Of a DNA stretch of 64,000 bases, positions 33,123 through 43,546 are shown one piece after another. A program made the position numbers and the translations under genes. Within the stretch, counting starts at the first letter, position 1. Each line of letters starts with the position of its first letter. The stretch is from contig AP026548.1 in NCBI GenBank assembly GCA_026075535.2, positions 1,798,001-1,862,000 on the forward strand. Direction: 5' to 3'. The notes beneath the pieces are model-generated. The model was given only the letters and a program-made list of their open reading frames with translations, did not search any database and was not told where the DNA came from. The DNA comes from Tricholoma matsutake (lineage: Eukaryota > Basidiomycota > Agaricomycetes > Agaricales > Tricholomataceae).

Positions 33123-33567
33123 CTTTATGTTTTTACCTCACCCCTTGGGCCAAACATGAGGGCTTTACATATATATAAATAACATAGTTTATGTATTTAA
33201 TCACATCAGCCCCACTCCCTCATGTTCAATGCAAGGGATGTGGTTAATTAAAAAACTTTGCCCTTAATTACTTAGAGAAAAAAAAGTTATGAGTCTGAGT
33301 GTCATAAATACACCTTATATTACCAACTAATAATGATCACTCTAATCAAGATGTCTTGAGTTCAATCCTTACTCTGCACAAATATATTTTGTAGGCACTT
33401 TGACAACTTAAGACTTGAAATTTGACTATCCATTAGGGTATATACTCTAAGTTGAGCATCTGGAGTAACTGGAATTTGGTTGGAATAACTGGACTCTGGT
33501 CAGAATAACTGGACTCTGATTGGAATAGGTGGGGGAGGATAAATTACAGATGACCTGCCCCAGCCTG

Positions 33568-33583
33568 ATGAGCAACTGCTCAT
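33568..33583 (+). repeat. GAGC..GCTC hairpin
   Basis: ATGAGC-AACT-GCTCAT just right of element B, so another cargo-bearing element or a fragment abuts it. Confidence 0.65.
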
Positions 33584-33589
33584 GGGGTG

Positions 33590-34388
33590 GATCACAGGTG
33601 GAATGAATAAGACGATGACTGAGGGGATGGGGGTGCCACCACCACTGCTGCAAGCCCCTGCTCATTGGAGTAGCCCCAGGTGCCCTCTAGCTATGGCACA
33701 GCAACACAATGGGATAGCAATGATCAACTACTAATATGTGACTGGCTACGATTATATCAATGAGATCACATGACTCCCTGGAGTGGTGCCTCACACCACT
33801 CCATCCACCCATGTCTCAAATGGTGACATCCTCATCACCAGCAGAAAAACAACGGAGAGAAAAAAGAAACAATGCAAAAGAAAAAATAGAAATAGTGTAG
33901 GATCTATAATTTTGTAGCCAAAAAAATCTATGGTGGATAAACAAATAAAATGGAACAAAACTCAACAAGGGGGTGCTCATCCCAATGCCTGAAGGGCCCT
34001 ACTCAAGTCAGCAAGATGGGGGTCTTGATCCCAGTCAAGCTTTGGAACATGAGGTGCAGGTGCAGGTGCTATGCCAAAGGGCACAATAACGACAGGTCTT
34101 CCTGGTCCAATACCAGAGGGATGATGCTGAGTGATGAAGGGTTGGGGCAAAACAAGAGATGGCAGAGCTGGGTGAAAAGATTTTTGAGCTGACAAAAATG
34201 ATTGTGGCAGGGCTCATTGTTGCCTTGTCCGACATCACAGATTCCCAAATGGCTGTGGACAGTCTGTTTTCAGACCAGAGAGGTCTTGTGGCTGGGTGCT
34301 GGGTGCAATTGGTATTGATGTGGCATCTTCAGGCCAATCAAAATGTGTGGGAGGTGACAAAATGGCTCGTTTGGGGCTGAGCTGGGGC
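33590..34388. other. Unrecognised sequence left of gypsy 1
   Basis: A minus-strand frame with ALPSLVLPQPFITQHHPSG and Pro-rich sequence runs toward the gypsy 1 insertion point. It may be the far 3' part of the interrupted hAT-type gene or an unrelated gene. I cannot identify it. Confidence 0.3.
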
Positions 34389-35147
34389 TGTTAGGGCGAC
34401 ACCCACTATCTGCTAGCTAAGACTGTGCAGGTTCTCTCAACAAGAAGGGGGTGGGATCCACGCGCATGATTGGGGAACTGATGGTTTTGATGTGAGGGGT
34501 TATTAATAGGTGAGTTTGTTGAGATAGGCTGTTCACACCACAAGCGTAGGTGGAATACCTAAGAGAACACAACTAGGGTCCCCTAGGCATATATTTAGGG
34601 TTTTTATACTATGTTACATATATTGTACTTTGTTGTTACTGACGCACTCGTACATGTGCATACATATTGATGCATGCAAAATAAAATTCTCATGCTATCA
34701 AAGTGTAGCATCATTTGGCGTAATATAGCGTAATTTGACATAATAAAATAAAAATAAAACTTTATTAGGTAATGGGAGCTCTTTACACTGCCCCACGTAT
34801 TCCTGGAGGAATCCTGGTCTTCCTGGTAGGACTACCAGGATTCCTCCAGGGTTCCTGGTAGGACTACCAGGATTCCTCCAGGGTTCCTGGTAGGACTACC
34901 AGGATTCCTCCAGGGTTCCTGGTAGTCCCTGCTTCAGCCATTGTCCACCAAATGGTTTATTCCTGGCAGTTTCTCTTCCAGTAGGATTCCTGGTGGATTC
35001 CTGGTATAATCCTGGTAAATTGGGCTCTTCCTGGTACCATTCCAGGAATTCCCCGGGACTTGGATTATGAGGAATCCAGGAGGATGGACCAGGAATCCAG
35101 TAGGATTGAACCAGAAGTCCTTAATACTAAGTAATAAAATAAATGAC

Positions 35148-35222
35148 ACAAGGCAGAATTGAACCCTAGGCATTAGACAACAACATTTCAGCACAGCCAA
35201 TATAACCACTACACCACATAGA
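35148..35222 (-). repeat. tRNA-like segment, outward (left end of element A)
   Basis: The minus strand reads GTGGTGTAGTGGTTATATTG (box A) and CTAGGGTTCAATTC (box B) about 50 bp apart. It looks tRNA-derived. Confidence 0.6.
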
Positions 35223-35465
35223 CTTACAAAGTGTGTCCACTAACTGCTCTAGGTACCATTGGGGCAGCTGTGCATGACAAAGCACACAGCCACGTCATCA
35301 ACACTGCCAGCTCATCAACCATCACCACCACTCTTGACAATGCCGCTGCCTCCCTCCTCTCCGTTCTACCACCACCACCACTGCGGCGTGGACACCCACC
35401 GCCACCATTCCCACGCCCACTCCACCATCACCACCACCTTCAAATGAGCCGACTGGATGGAACGC

Positions 35466-36365
35466 AGGCCCAAATGATGCAACCTGCTGCGTCGTTTGGG
35501 TCCTACATAAGTTTTTTTTTCATTTGCTTTTTGTTTTTATAAACTAACTAATCTGTTTCTTTAGTTTTCTAGGTTATAATCTACTGGTAACGACGCCACC
35601 ACCTGCAAACGAGCCAACACAGGCCCAAACAACGCAATCTGCATCGTTTGGGCCACACATAAGTTTTTTTCATTGCTTTTTGTTTTTATAAACTAATTAA
35701 CTCGTTTCTTTAGTTTTATAGGTTATAACCTACTGGTGATGACACCACCACCCACAAACGAGCCAACACGGGCCCAAACAACGCAATCTGTGTCATTTGG
35801 GCCCTATGTAAGTTTGTTTCGTTTGCTTTTTGTTTTTATAAACTAACTGGTTTCTTTTGTTTTATAGGTTCTACTCTACTGGCAACGACGGCCGGACACG
35901 AGACAACCCAACACACCCACCCCATGCCTGTGAGCCTCTGCTCATAGGGTGGATTGTGAGTGTGTGCAGTTGATGACAACAACAACGCCACCACCTACCA
36001 GCACCAGAACCCCCTACCAGCACCAGAACCCCTACCAGCATACTGGTAACAATGCCACCACCCGCAAACGAGCCGACTTCATGGAATGCAGGCCCAAATG
36101 ATGCAATGTGCACCATTTGGGCCCTACATAAGTTTTTTTTTTTTCATTTGCTTTTTGTTTTGATAATTTAACTAACCTGTTTCTCTAGTTTTCTAGGTTA
36201 TAATCTACTGGTAACAATGCCACCACCCACAAACGAGCCGACTGCATGGAATGCGGGCCCAAACGATGCAGATTGCATTGCTTGGGCCCTATGTAAGTTT
36301 TATTTTGTTTGCTTTTTGTTTTTATAAACTAACTAACTTGTTTCTTTTGTGTTATAGGTTCTACT
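35466..36365 (+). repeat. Tandem array of hairpin plus intron-like units
   Basis: At least five units, each about 140-340 bp. Each has a GGCCCAAA..TTTGGGCC stem (35466, 35628, 35770, 36090, 36256), then CATAAGTTTTT or TGTAAGTTT, a T-rich tract with AAACTAACTAA, TTTATAGGTT or TTCTAGGTT, and the conserved TCTACTGGTAACGACG. Donor-, branch- and acceptor-like signals are all present, with exon-like pieces of 60-250 bp between them. Confidence 0.7.
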
Positions 36366-36675
36366 CTACTGGTAACGATGGCCGGACACGAGACAACCCA
36401 ACACACCCACCCCATGCCTGCGAGCCTCTGCTCGTAGGGTGGATGGTGAGTGTGCAGTCGATGACAACGATGATGCCACCACCTACCAGCACCAGAACCC
36501 TCAGAATGCGAAGCACAGCCGCCAACCACGACGGACGACGATGACGGGGCCAATGACACACCACCCGCCTCCAGCCCCATGAGCCACTGCTTGTGGGGTG
36601 GATTGTGGGTGGAATGGCAATGACGGCCACCACCACAGCAGCACCCTAATCTGCCGCCGTGAGCAACTGCTCATG
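35931..36675 (+). repeat. Four GAGC..GCTC hairpins
   Basis: 35931-35944 and 36422-36435 (loop CTCT); 36575-36598 CCCCATGAGC-CACT-GCTTGTGGGG; 36658-36675 CGTGAGC-AACT-GCTCATG. Wobble and compensatory changes are seen. Confidence 0.75.
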
Positions 36676-36798
36676 GGGCAGAAATGGGGAACCATTGGGA
36701 TGGGGACGATGGGGAGACGGGGACAGGGACAGGGATGGGGACAAGGATGGGGAGCAGGACCCATGCACCCACACCACGATGAGACACCACCAGGCCGC

Positions 36799-37070
36799 CC
36801 CCTCCCCCGCATTTTGCATGGGGAGGGTTTTTTTTTTCATTTTTTTTCTTTCATATTAATGCCCTCCCCCTCGCCCACATTTTACAACAGCGAGGGGATT
36901 TTCTTTATTTATTAATAATTGTCGCCCTCCCCTCACGTTTGACACGAGGGGATTTAGTTTTATCTGTAAATATTTTTAGGGCTCTCCCTTGCATGAGGTG
37001 CATGGGAGGGCTTTTTTCTTGTAGTTAATTGTATTGTATCCCTCACGTCTAATGTGAGGGATGTAGTTGA
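36799..37070 (+). terminator. Cluster of five hairpins with T-rich tails
   Basis: CCCTCCCCCGC..ATGGGGAGGG followed by ten T (36799-36837). Then CCCCTCGC..GCGAGGGG, CCCCTCACG..CACGAGGGG, CTCTCCCTTGCAT..ATGGGAGGG and CCCTCAC..GTGAGGG, each with a T-rich tail. Stem sequences differ but pairing is kept. Confidence 0.55.
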
Positions 37071-37167
37071 TTAAAATTATTTGATCTTAATAGTGACTTT
37101 GAGAGAGATTATATGCTTGAGTTTGAGTTTGAGTCATAAATAAACTTTATATGGATAACAAATAATT

Positions 37168-37256
37168 CTCCTGTGGCTCAACTGGTTGAGCACACTTGTC
37201 TGGTTTGTCATGTGATTCCTCATCATGAGGTCTTGAGTTCAATTCCTGCTTTGCAC
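37168..37256 (+). repeat. tRNA-like segment, outward (right end of element A)
   Basis: Box A TGGCTCAACTGG (37175-37186) and box B GAGTTCAATTCC (37235-37246). Near-identical spacing and sequence at 56142-56212. A full cloverleaf with a paired acceptor stem is not evident. Confidence 0.65.
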
Positions 37257-37527
37257 AAATCTGTTTTGTGGGCACGTTGTGAAATTTCTGAAGTTGAGGC
37301 ACTTGAACTCATAAGATATCAAATTGACTTTCCATTATGGTTGGATGTTTGGTAACAGACCAGGAATCCTGGTAAGTCCCACTGGATTCCTGGTGAGTCC
37401 TGGTGAGTCCTGGTGAGTCCTACTGGATTCCTGGAGGATTCCTGGTCTTCCTGGTAGGACTACCAGGATTCCTCCAGGACTATGTGGGGCAGTGTAAAGT
37501 TCAGGGTAATGGGGTGGTTTCCTAACA

Positions 37528-38012
37528 TTACCTCCCTTTTATGCCTCAACTTCCAGGCGAGAAAATATTGCATCTGTCCCCTCAGTGAAATTTTGGTAAG
37601 GCTGGAATTTCATTCCCTCATACACCATTCTCACAATGCGACGTGGAGCATTCAGATTACATTTAAAGAATTGGGCGATCACATTGTGTGCTCACTTACA
37701 ATTCTCTTTGGGCTCCCACGAATTATTTTTGTTGGTATAGTTTTTCCACTTCTACTATTATCGGAGGTTGCAGAGTAGTTTGTTGGCCAGGAATAGTGGG
37801 TGGGCAGTAAGGGCATAGGCAGGATACATTAATCTTGGGATCAATCTTGAATGATCAGGTAATTTTAGCACTACCGCATTAGGCAAGATCACTTTAGAGA
37901 TCGCATATGGGCCAACTTGTTTCTCCATAAGTTTCCTCAAAGGTCATGGAATATTCAGGTCCTTGGTACTTAGCCACACCAAGTCACCAACTTTGTACTC
38001 TGGAGCACATGC
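37528..38012 (-). pseudogene. Gypsy 1 integrase C-terminus, degraded
   Basis: The minus frame shows RKLMEKQVGPYAISKVILPN and LKLPDHSRLI, the SH3-like tail of gypsy integrases. Further downstream no chromodomain is legible because of stops. Confidence 0.6.
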
Positions 38013-39405
38013 TCAAGTACGATCTGCATGTCGCATCATGTCATCACGTGCTTTCTTCAATGCCACCTCTGCTTCCTCTTGTACCTTTTGCATCTTAGAT
38101 ACAAAGTCTTCTACTGACTGTACTTTGACTTTCCTTCTGGGTTCTACTCCCATGTGAGAATGATATCCATAATTCATGAAAAAGGGTGACATATGAGTAG
38201 CTGAATGGAATTTGTTATTGTGGGAAAATTTGGCAATTGCCAGCCATTCAGGCCAGTCGGTTTGTCGGTAGTTGACAAACATATGTAGGTACTGCTCCAA
38301 CTCCTGGTTCATTCTCTCTGTCTGCCCATCAGTCTGTGGGTGATATGCCATAGATAATTTAGTTTGAACTCCCAAAATGTTGTTCAGTTCTCGCATAAAT
38401 GCAGAAGCAAATTGTGGTCCACAATCAGAGATAATGGTATCAGGTAACCCATGTAACCACCATACCTGATTTAGATAGAGGCACACCAAGCCCAATGATG
38501 AGGTTTCTGTAGTAGTAGGAATAATATGGACCTCCTTTGTGAAGCAGTCACATACTACGAATATTGCATCGTACCATTGAGCCTCAGGTAATCCGGTAAT
38601 AAAATCCACAGATATATCTCACCACAGTGCTTTAGGTATAGGGTTCGGCATTAGTTTTCCTGCAGGTTTTTCTGGAAATTTCTTCCCCCTCATGCATGTA
38701 TCACATCCATCCACATACCCCAACACATACTTCAAAATTCCAGGCCACCAATAATTTCTCATTACTAATTCCAACATCTTCCATCTTCCTGGGTGTCCAG
38801 CAGTCAGCATATTATGATGTAACCAGATGATCTCCCTTCGCAAATCCTGATCCTTCAGTACATACACTTTTCCTTGAAACAACACCAACCCTTGTTCCTC
38901 AGCCCATTCATCTCCTTTAATATTACCTTTCTTCTCTCCCTTCAGAGCTTTCACGGCTTCCACTACTTCATTGTCCATTTCCAAACATTGTCTAATTTTA
39001 GACAACATTTCCATTTCCGAGCTATCTATTAATAGATGCCCTTGATGCATAGCACAAATGCGAAAGTATCTGGGTTTGAGTAAGGTAACATTCTTACTGT
39101 CCTCCTCCACCCCCCTTTTATGATCAATACATCTGGATAATGCATCTGCTTTCCTCATTAAGCTTCCTGCTTTGTGGACCAAGTGAAAATTGAAACGTGG
39201 TAGGAATAGTGCCCAATGTGCTTGCCGGCAATTAAGCTTTTTAGCAGCCATGAAGTATTGCAGATTTTGATGATCTGTCCAGATCTCAATCTGATGTGTA
39301 CATCCCTCCAAATAATGCCTCCATGCCTCCAATGCTCGTATTATCCCCAACATCTCTTTGTCATGCACATCATAATTCCTCTCCACATCATTCAACCCTC
39401 AGGAC
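38013..39405 (-). pseudogene. Gypsy 1 RNase H C-terminus and integrase
   Basis: The minus strand reads NDVERNYDVHDKEMLGIIRA (RNase H tail), IWTDHQNLQYFMAAKKLN, then the H2C2 zinc domain (TAGHPGRWK.., CDTCMRGK), a stop at 38616, and the catalytic core: VDFITGLPEA, SDCGPQFASAF and GQTERMNQELEQYL supply the D, D and E. Core residues are present but the frame is interrupted at 38610-38618 and ends early at 38013. Its 5' border is the MITE at 39406. Confidence 0.8.
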
Positions 39406-40214
39406 TAGTGTCTAAAGGTCCGGTCCTATGAACCGGAAAAAGACCGAAACCGAACCCAACTGGACCAAAGTCCGGTTCACCAGGGGGCTATTTATAGGAC
39501 CAGTCTTTTGCAGTCCAGTTGCCAGTCTTTCACTTTGAAGAATATCATTGAGCCATTGAAAACCGGTTTAAACTGGTTGTAACCGGTTCATATGTTACGT
39601 GAGGTATGGCCCCACATTTCCACACATAATCCCATTAATTTCGCTCCCTGGATCATCGAAAACGGTTAAGAACTGAGAGAGATATGACTAATACATTTTG
39701 ATGTGAGTATTTTGTCATGATTTGAGTAGTTGTGATTGTACTGCTTATACCTTGTGCTACAAAAATATCGGGCACAATTGGACATTATCCAGGGCAAAGG
39801 AGTAACATACATAAATTTTGTACCATGTGCATTTGATTCATTTAACACCCCTGACAAGTTGTAAATACACATGACAAACTACAAACTACAAACTACAAAC
39901 TACAACATGTAATACAATGTACTTTTGTTCTAGTCATATCTCAGTCAGATCTCAATGAAATCTCTTAAAATTTATACCAATCGCCGGGGAATTACAATGT
40001 CCAAGTGCCTACATAACGATTAAACTGTCCACGTAATAGTTATTGAGACACAGATAGGTTGTATTGGCATGACAAATTTTACAACAAAAAACCAGTTTGG
40101 ACTGGTTTTTTTCGGTCCATGGACCGACCTGGACCGGTCCTATGCGGTTCGGTTGCGGTTGCGGTTGCCCCATTTAGATGTAAAAACCGGACTTAACTGG
40201 ACCTTAAAACACTA
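39406..40214. mobile_element. hAT-like MITE, 809 bp, in gypsy 1
   Basis: Ends TAGTGTCTAAAGGTCCGGTC and (inverted) TAGTGTTTTAAGGTCCAG. The 8-bp duplications are CTCAGGAC (39398-39405) and CTTGGGAC (40215-40222), two transitions apart. It splits RNase H between HPCAYLSQ and GLNDVERN. Subterminal ACCGGTT/GGTCC repeats match the 25788 element. It has no coding capacity and no hairpin cargo. Confidence 0.85.
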
Positions 40215-40222
40215 CTTGGGAC

Positions 40223-41112
40223 AAATATGCACAAGGATGCCATTTGTCATCTTCACACAGCATTGATAATACCACTCCAGTAGCAAAATCGGATGCATCT
40301 GATTCCACTCGTAAAGGGCATGTGAAATCCACTGGGGCTAATATTGGTCCCTCCACAAACCTCCTCTTCAACTCCTCAAACACTGTCTGCTGCTGCTCTC
40401 CCCACCTCCATACTACTCCCTTTCACATAAGGTTATGTAAGGGTGCGGCAATTTTAGAAAAATTGTGCACAAAGCAACGATAATAATTTGTGAGTCCCAA
40501 GAAGGCTTGAACCTCCTTGACACGGGTGGGTGCAGGCCAATCTGTGATTGCCTGTACCTTGATCGGATCCATTTTGATCCCGTCAGGGCTGATCAATAAT
40601 CCTAGGAACTCAATCTTGCTTGCCCCATACACACACTTCTCTGGTTTCAAAAATAGATCATTTTCTGCTAACCTCCATAGCACCTCCTGCACTATCGCCT
40701 CATGATTTTCTTCATCCTCCATGAATATCAGAATATCATCAATGAATATTATTACCATGCCTTTGTCTATTACGTCCTTGAAAATGTCATTCATCATATT
40801 TTGGAAGGTCAGGGGACTATTAGTCATCCCAAAAAACATGACAAGTGGATCGAAGGATCCTCAATGCATGGCAAATGTGGCCTTCCACTCATCTCCTTTC
40901 TTTATTTGTACATTATTGTATTCCCATCATAAATCCAATTTTGTGAAGACCTTGGCTTTTCCCACCTTGTCAATTATTTCTGAGATCAACGGCACGGGGT
41001 ACGCATTCTTCACTGTCCACTCATTCAGATACCTTTAATCTGTACACAGCCTCTTCCTTTGGTCTTTCTTTGGCACGAAGAATATTGGTGACATCTGCAG
41101 TGATTTTGAAGG
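40223..41112 (-). pseudogene. Gypsy 1 reverse transcriptase
   Basis: The minus strand reads SPIFFVPKKDQRKRL, VFTKLDL, EWKATFAMH, PLVMFFGMTNSPLTFQNMMN, and the catalytic box IIFIDDILIF (Phe replacing the usual Tyr of YxDD). FLGLTNYYRCFVHNFSKIA and SDASDFATGVVLS (RNase H start) follow. Stops at about 41030, 40940, 40860 and 40420 break it. Confidence 0.8.
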
Positions 41113-42138
41113 TCATATGTATCCTTTGTGCAATTGCTCCTTTAGGAACACATCCACTTCTTCTTGTTCCATCGTAGATAATGGATATACCTTTGACTTC
41201 TTTGGCACAAACCCTGGCTTCATCTTGATCGCATGATCGCATGACTTCCACACCAGCATTCGCTCAGACTCCTTCTTCTGGAACACTGACAGATATTCAT
41301 GATACACTTTTGGCACCCACTCCTCCACTGGCTTCTCCACCTTCATGATATTCTTGTCCCATGACTGTCCTCCACGAATTGCTCTAAATGTTTGCTTCTG
41401 CTCTTCTTTCTCAATCATGACTGGAACTTCCTCATTTGGCATTTCCTCATCCTCCACTTCCTCCATCGTAACAGAATACTTCCTTGGACGTTCTTTCTCT
41501 TTCTTTTTCCTTTTCTCCTTCTTCATCTTCCTCCCATACACATTACATTCCTTAGGATAACGAGTCATTTGTACTTTTCCAGTTTTCCAATCAATTTCAG
41601 GATTATGCTTCCATAACCATGGACATCTTATTATTAGATTGGTTTTCCCAAGATCACACACTTCGAATATGGCTCGCTCCTGATGCTCCTGATACTTTAG
41701 TACCATAGTCACCTCCTCCTTGATAGTTCCTCCACAATTGACTGTTCTGTCAATATTGTACACCATTATAGGTTGTGCCAGCTTGCATGTGTTAATACCA
41801 TTTCCAGTAATTAAGGACTGATTAATGAATAATCCTGTAGCACCACTATCAAGCAACACTTCCACATCAATCTCTGCATGCGTGTCCACTGTCTTCAGTC
41901 CCACAGTCAAGGTGATTTCGGGTTCTATTTGCACAGAGTGAATGAAGAATTTAGGGGTTTTTGGAAATGGCATGTGACAATTTTCTTTGTCACATGATTG
42001 ACAATGGTTGTACTCCTCTTCATCACATGATTCAGAATGGTTGTACTCCTCCTCAATTTCCTTTTCTGATTTACTCTGGGTTTCCTCGGATACTAATACA
42101 TTGTAATGATTCTGGGTCACCAATGGGGAAACCTTCAC
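41113..42138 (-). CDS. Gypsy 1 protease and RT start
   Basis: A 341-codon open frame. The retropepsin motif VLLDSGATGLFI lies near residue 92-103, followed by a flap-like YNID and the second hydrophobic motif NLIIRCPWLWKHNPEIDWKTG. A Lys/Glu-rich linker follows, then the RT N-terminus YHEYLSVFQKKESERML and YPLSTMEQEEVDVFL. It reaches IR/PSK in a shifted frame at 41112. In the intact element this would be fused to RT in one polyprotein. Confidence 0.8.
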   Translation of the reverse strand: MKVSPLVTQNHYNVLVSEETQSKSEKEIEEEYNHSESCDEEEYNHCQSCDKENCHMPFPKTPKFFIHSVQIEPEITLTVGLKTVDTHAEIDVEVLLDSGATGLFINQSLITGNGINTCKLAQPIMVYNIDRTVNCGGTIKEEVTMVLKYQEHQERAIFEVCDLGKTNLIIRCPWLWKHNPEIDWKTGKVQMTRYPKECNVYGRKMKKEKRKKKEKERPRKYSVTMEEVEDEEMPNEEVPVMIEKEEQKQTFRAIRGGQSWDKNIMKVEKPVEEWVPKVYHEYLSVFQKKESERMLVWKSCDHAIKMKPGFVPKKSKVYPLSTMEQEEVDVFLKEQLHKGYI

Positions 42139-42304
42139 TGGGACTCTTCTACAAAATTCTTCTGCCTGCCTTCCTCTGGCTTCACTTCCTCGATTGTAGC
42201 TTCCCTAATCTTTCTTTTCTGCCTACAATTCCTAGCGATGTGTCCTAACTGCCCACAGTCAAAACATTTAAGTGGGGCTCGTCTCCCTGCTTGATCAACC
42301 TCCA
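42139..42304 (-). pseudogene. Gypsy 1 gag zinc knuckle (frame-shifted)
   Basis: In the frame next to gag the minus strand reads LKCFDCGQLGHIARNC, a CX2CX4HX4C nucleocapsid knuckle, ending EESQ and a stop. It is separated from gag by the stop at 42305 and a frame change. Confidence 0.75.
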
Positions 42305-43060
42305 TTATTGCCGGTCAAGGTGCATTGCCCAATTATACCACTCATCCAACTTCTCTGGCATAGAAGGTAGTTGGTAGATAGACTTGAATAAAGAGGGATT
42401 TAATCCTGCTTTCAAAAACTCTACCAACGCGGCTTCTCCCATATCCATGTGCGAAGCTTCTGCTTTGAACTGCAAAATAAATTCATCCACCATTAGGGAA
42501 CCTTGGTGCATGGTCTTTAATTTAGCATTGGCTGTTGCCTTTGGATTAGGGTCTCCAAACTGTGCCTCCAATCTCTCCAGAAATTCCTTGAAGGTTGCAA
42601 AGGGTTTATTTCCCACAGCAATTTGATTAATAGCCTCATTTCTCCAGAACTGTGCTTTCCCCCCCTGAATGTATGAGAGAGCAAACATAATCCTAGACTC
42701 GGCTGTATGAAACTCTGGCTTCCTCCCATGGATGTACAATGCTATAGAGCTGATGAAGGATTTTGTATTCTCCATGGTACCATCAAAGATTTGCAGGGGT
42801 GCATACTTAGGTAAGCACACTTTTCCATTTCCGGATTTCTCTGCTGTCTCATCCTCCTGCAACATCCACTCCACCATCTCCTCCATCTCATCATCTCTTT
42901 CTCCTGTTGTCTCTGGCTGTACTTCCACTTGTCTGGGCTGTGATGCTGCCAACACTGACACTAATTGGGACATTTGCGCTGTAAGTGCATCAATTTTCAC
43001 CTCTAGTGATGGTGTGGGAACAGGATTAGGACCGGGATTAGAAGTTGAGGGTTCAGACAT
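42305..43060 (-). CDS. Gypsy 1 Gag (retrotransposon gag domain)
   Basis: 251 codons. A Pro/Gln-rich N-terminus is followed by the capsid-like core: FDGTMENTKSFISSIALYI, ESRIMFALSYIQGGKAQFW, FATFKEFLERLEAQFGDPNP, MVDEFILQFKAEASHMD and LVEFLKAGLNPSLFKSIYQL. This is the classic PF03732-type pattern. The start ATG lies about 490 bp inside the 5' LTR. It ends at a TAA before the zinc knuckle. Confidence 0.85.
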   Translation of the reverse strand: MSEPSTSNPGPNPVPTPSLEVKIDALTAQMSQLVSVLAASQPRQVEVQPETTGERDDEMEEMVEWMLQEDETAEKSGNGKVCLPKYAPLQIFDGTMENTKSFISSIALYIHGRKPEFHTAESRIMFALSYIQGGKAQFWRNEAINQIAVGNKPFATFKEFLERLEAQFGDPNPKATANAKLKTMHQGSLMVDEFILQFKAEASHMDMGEAALVEFLKAGLNPSLFKSIYQLPSMPEKLDEWYNWAMHLDRQ

Positions 43061-43546
43061 AATGGTAAAATCTGTGATGAATCACTTCTTCGACAAACTC
43101 AAGATTTGTTCTTTGAGACCTCTCCAAAGGTTTACGGGTCACGTGATCATTCGTCGATCATTCATCAATGGTTCATCATTCGTCGGGTGCCTAATTTGAC
43201 ACTTCGGATCAATAACCCTTCCAACAGTGCCTGATCTTGAAGATAACACTGAATTTGGCTTGTAACTAAAATAGTTGTCCGAATAGAGTGATGTAAATTG
43301 TAACTAAACCAGATCCAATCGGTTGTCTGGTTGCAGCTGTCCTAATGATGAGCGCTGCCTCTCGATCACTGGCAGTCGCAATGTAAGGCAAGGCCTGGCA
43401 TCAGCTTACAAAAGAAAAGGTAGATTATGTATATACAAGTACTTCTGGCTCATGCCAAAAGGATGAGTAATCAGATGTGGCATGGTGAAACAATGATGTA
43501 TGTGCAAGTAACAGAAGGTGCACTGATATGGGAAGTTGTGTTCTTC

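Larger units (their letters stand above)
31391..33549. mobile_element. Non-autonomous CTTTACACT-ended element B, 2.2 kb
   Basis: Left end AGTACTTTACACTCACCCAC and right end (inverted) CTGTAATTTATCCTCCCCC share the pattern of element A at 34777. Subterminal repeats are of an ACTGGAATCC/GGAATAACTGG type, private to this copy. Inside are an outward tRNA-like segment at the left, hairpin/intron units (31983-32095, 32732-32825), GAGC hairpins (32354-32885), a GC hairpin with T-run (33088-33122) and a decayed box-B segment (33360). A target duplication was not found, and another hairpin unit abuts the right end. Confidence 0.65.
34777..37504. mobile_element. Non-autonomous CTTTACACT-ended element A, 2.7 kb
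   Basis: Ends AGCTCTTTACACTGCCCCAC and (inverted) CTGAACTTTACACTGCCCCAC. The 8-9 bp duplication GGTAATGGG is exact (34768-34776, 37505-37513), and the uninterrupted site is visible in the other LTR. Subterminal arrays are TTCCTGGTAGGACTACCAGG units. Inside, in order: outward tRNA-like segment (35148-35222, minus), CACC-rich region, four or five hairpin/intron units (35466-36365), GAGC hairpins, five GC hairpins with T-tails (36799-37070), outward tRNA-like segment (37168-37256, plus). No protein is encoded. The ends match those around the cysteine-cluster transposase at 52958-56502, its likely helper. Confidence 0.85.
34389..37527 (-). repeat. 3' LTR of gypsy 1, split
   Basis: LTR bases are 34389-34776 and 37514-37527 plus the target duplication. 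The 34777-37504 element is inserted 14 bp from the LTR end. Confidence 0.85.

Noticed and set aside
6541..36675. CRISPR array
   Set aside because: The repeated hairpins are irregularly spaced over tens of kilobases with no spacer periodicity, and the genome is eukaryotic.
37168..37256. Genuine tRNA gene
   Set aside because: Box A and box B are good, but no acceptor stem pairs and the same degenerate segment recurs in related elements, so it is tRNA-derived repeat sequence.
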